NCBI GenBank assembly: GCA_019752775.1
Contig: JAIELU010000051.1
Coordinates: 1-13,796 of the forward strand
Direction: 5' to 3'
Length of the DNA stretch: 13,796 nt
Origin: Campylobacterales bacterium
GTDB taxonomy: Bacteria > Campylobacterota > Campylobacteria > Campylobacterales > Arcobacteraceae
Shown here: in pieces, positions 13,695-13,796 of the stretch
Position numbering within the stretch: position 1 is the first letter of the stretch
Layout: each line of letters begins with the position of its first letter
Position numbers and translations under genes: made by a program
Notes under the pieces: generated by a model
The model's database searches: none
Told to the model about the DNA's origin: nothing
The model's input: only the letters and a program-made list of their open reading frames with translations

Positions 13695-13796
13695 TGGTTC
13701 TAAACCGATCCATTAAATTGCAATTTTGAAGTGTGTCGTATTAAGTTGTTAAATTTTGTACAGAAATGGGTCGATATTCGCGTGAACCGGACAACC
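13695..13796. other. Foreign (probably eukaryotic) sequence joined to the bacterial contig
   Basis: Beyond about 13692-13716 the mscS homology ends. The last 31 bases use codons almost absent elsewhere in the window (CGA, TCG, CGT, CCG) and are visibly richer in G+C. No transposase, terminal repeat or phage feature is recognisable. On the plus strand, TTGTTAAATTTTGTACAG just before the ATG could be an intron end or a 5' UTR. The exact junction cannot be fixed by eye. Confidence 0.65.
13766..13796 (+). CDS. Putative start of eukaryotic ribosomal protein uL22 (RPL17), partial
   Basis: Ten codons to the window edge read MGRYSREPDN on the plus strand. From memory, cytosolic ribosomal protein L17 (uL22) begins MGRYSRE(A/P)(E/D)N in insects and MVRYSLDPEN in vertebrates, so this looks like an arthropod-type N-terminus. 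The ATG context (G at -3, G at +4) is a good eukaryotic start. A CAG two bases before the ATG, after a T-rich tract, resembles a 3' splice site. Ten residues are few and chance is not excluded, but the codon choice is foreign to the surrounding genome. If correct, this is host or contaminant DNA and not a bacterial gene. Confidence 0.6.
   Translation, partial: MGRYSREPDN

Noticed and set aside
13766..13796. Start of an insertion-sequence transposase at the right edge
   Set aside because: No terminal inverted repeat or target duplication is visible, and MGRYSREPDN resembles ribosomal protein uL22 more than any transposase start I recall.

Overview
The window is a low-GC bacterial chromosome segment. 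It probably comes from Arcobacter or Aliarcobacter (Campylobacterota). The codon use is strongly A/T-biased, and the gene set folC, lptE, leuS, secF, secD, yajC and lnt occurs in the same relative order in Campylobacter jejuni, from memory of that genome. The last ~80-100 bases do not look like the same organism (see below).

Layout. Positions 1-3684 are a tightly packed minus-strand operon, transcribed in the order DUF6394 membrane protein, leuS, lptE, folC (cut by the window edge). Its genes overlap by one base or are separated by 0-7 bases. Positions 3685-5540 are an accessory island that splits the conserved block. It holds a broken pentapeptide-repeat membrane protein gene with two separate lesions, a start-less open frame, and an inverted pair of ~140-bp hairpin-containing repeats. 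Positions 5541-8493 are the yajC-secD-secF protein-export operon (minus strand), ending in a clear intrinsic terminator. lnt (plus strand, 8522-9754) diverges from yajC. It converges on a minus-strand pair encoding a DUF3015 secreted protein and a DUF4105/Lnb-like periplasmic protein. A perfect palindrome lies between the two convergent stop codons and includes both. Positions 12071-13694 hold cca and the 3' end of an mscS-family channel gene, overlapping by 26 bases.

Functionally most of the window concerns the cell envelope. SecDF-YajC drives preprotein export, LptE is a lipoprotein of LPS export, Lnt adds the third acyl chain to lipoproteins, and the DUF4105/Lnb-like protein carries the Cys/His signature of a second proposed lipoprotein-acylation family. 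LeuS, Cca and FolC are translation and one-carbon housekeeping.

Two points deserve most attention. First, at the right edge the mscS homology stops abruptly near 13692. The final bases encode a ten-residue start (MGRYSREPDN) with non-Arcobacter codons that resembles the N-terminus of arthropod ribosomal protein uL22 (RPL17), so the window probably ends in a host/bacterium chimera. Second, the pentapeptide gene is reconstructable to about 400 residues if one nonsense codon and one missing A are restored.
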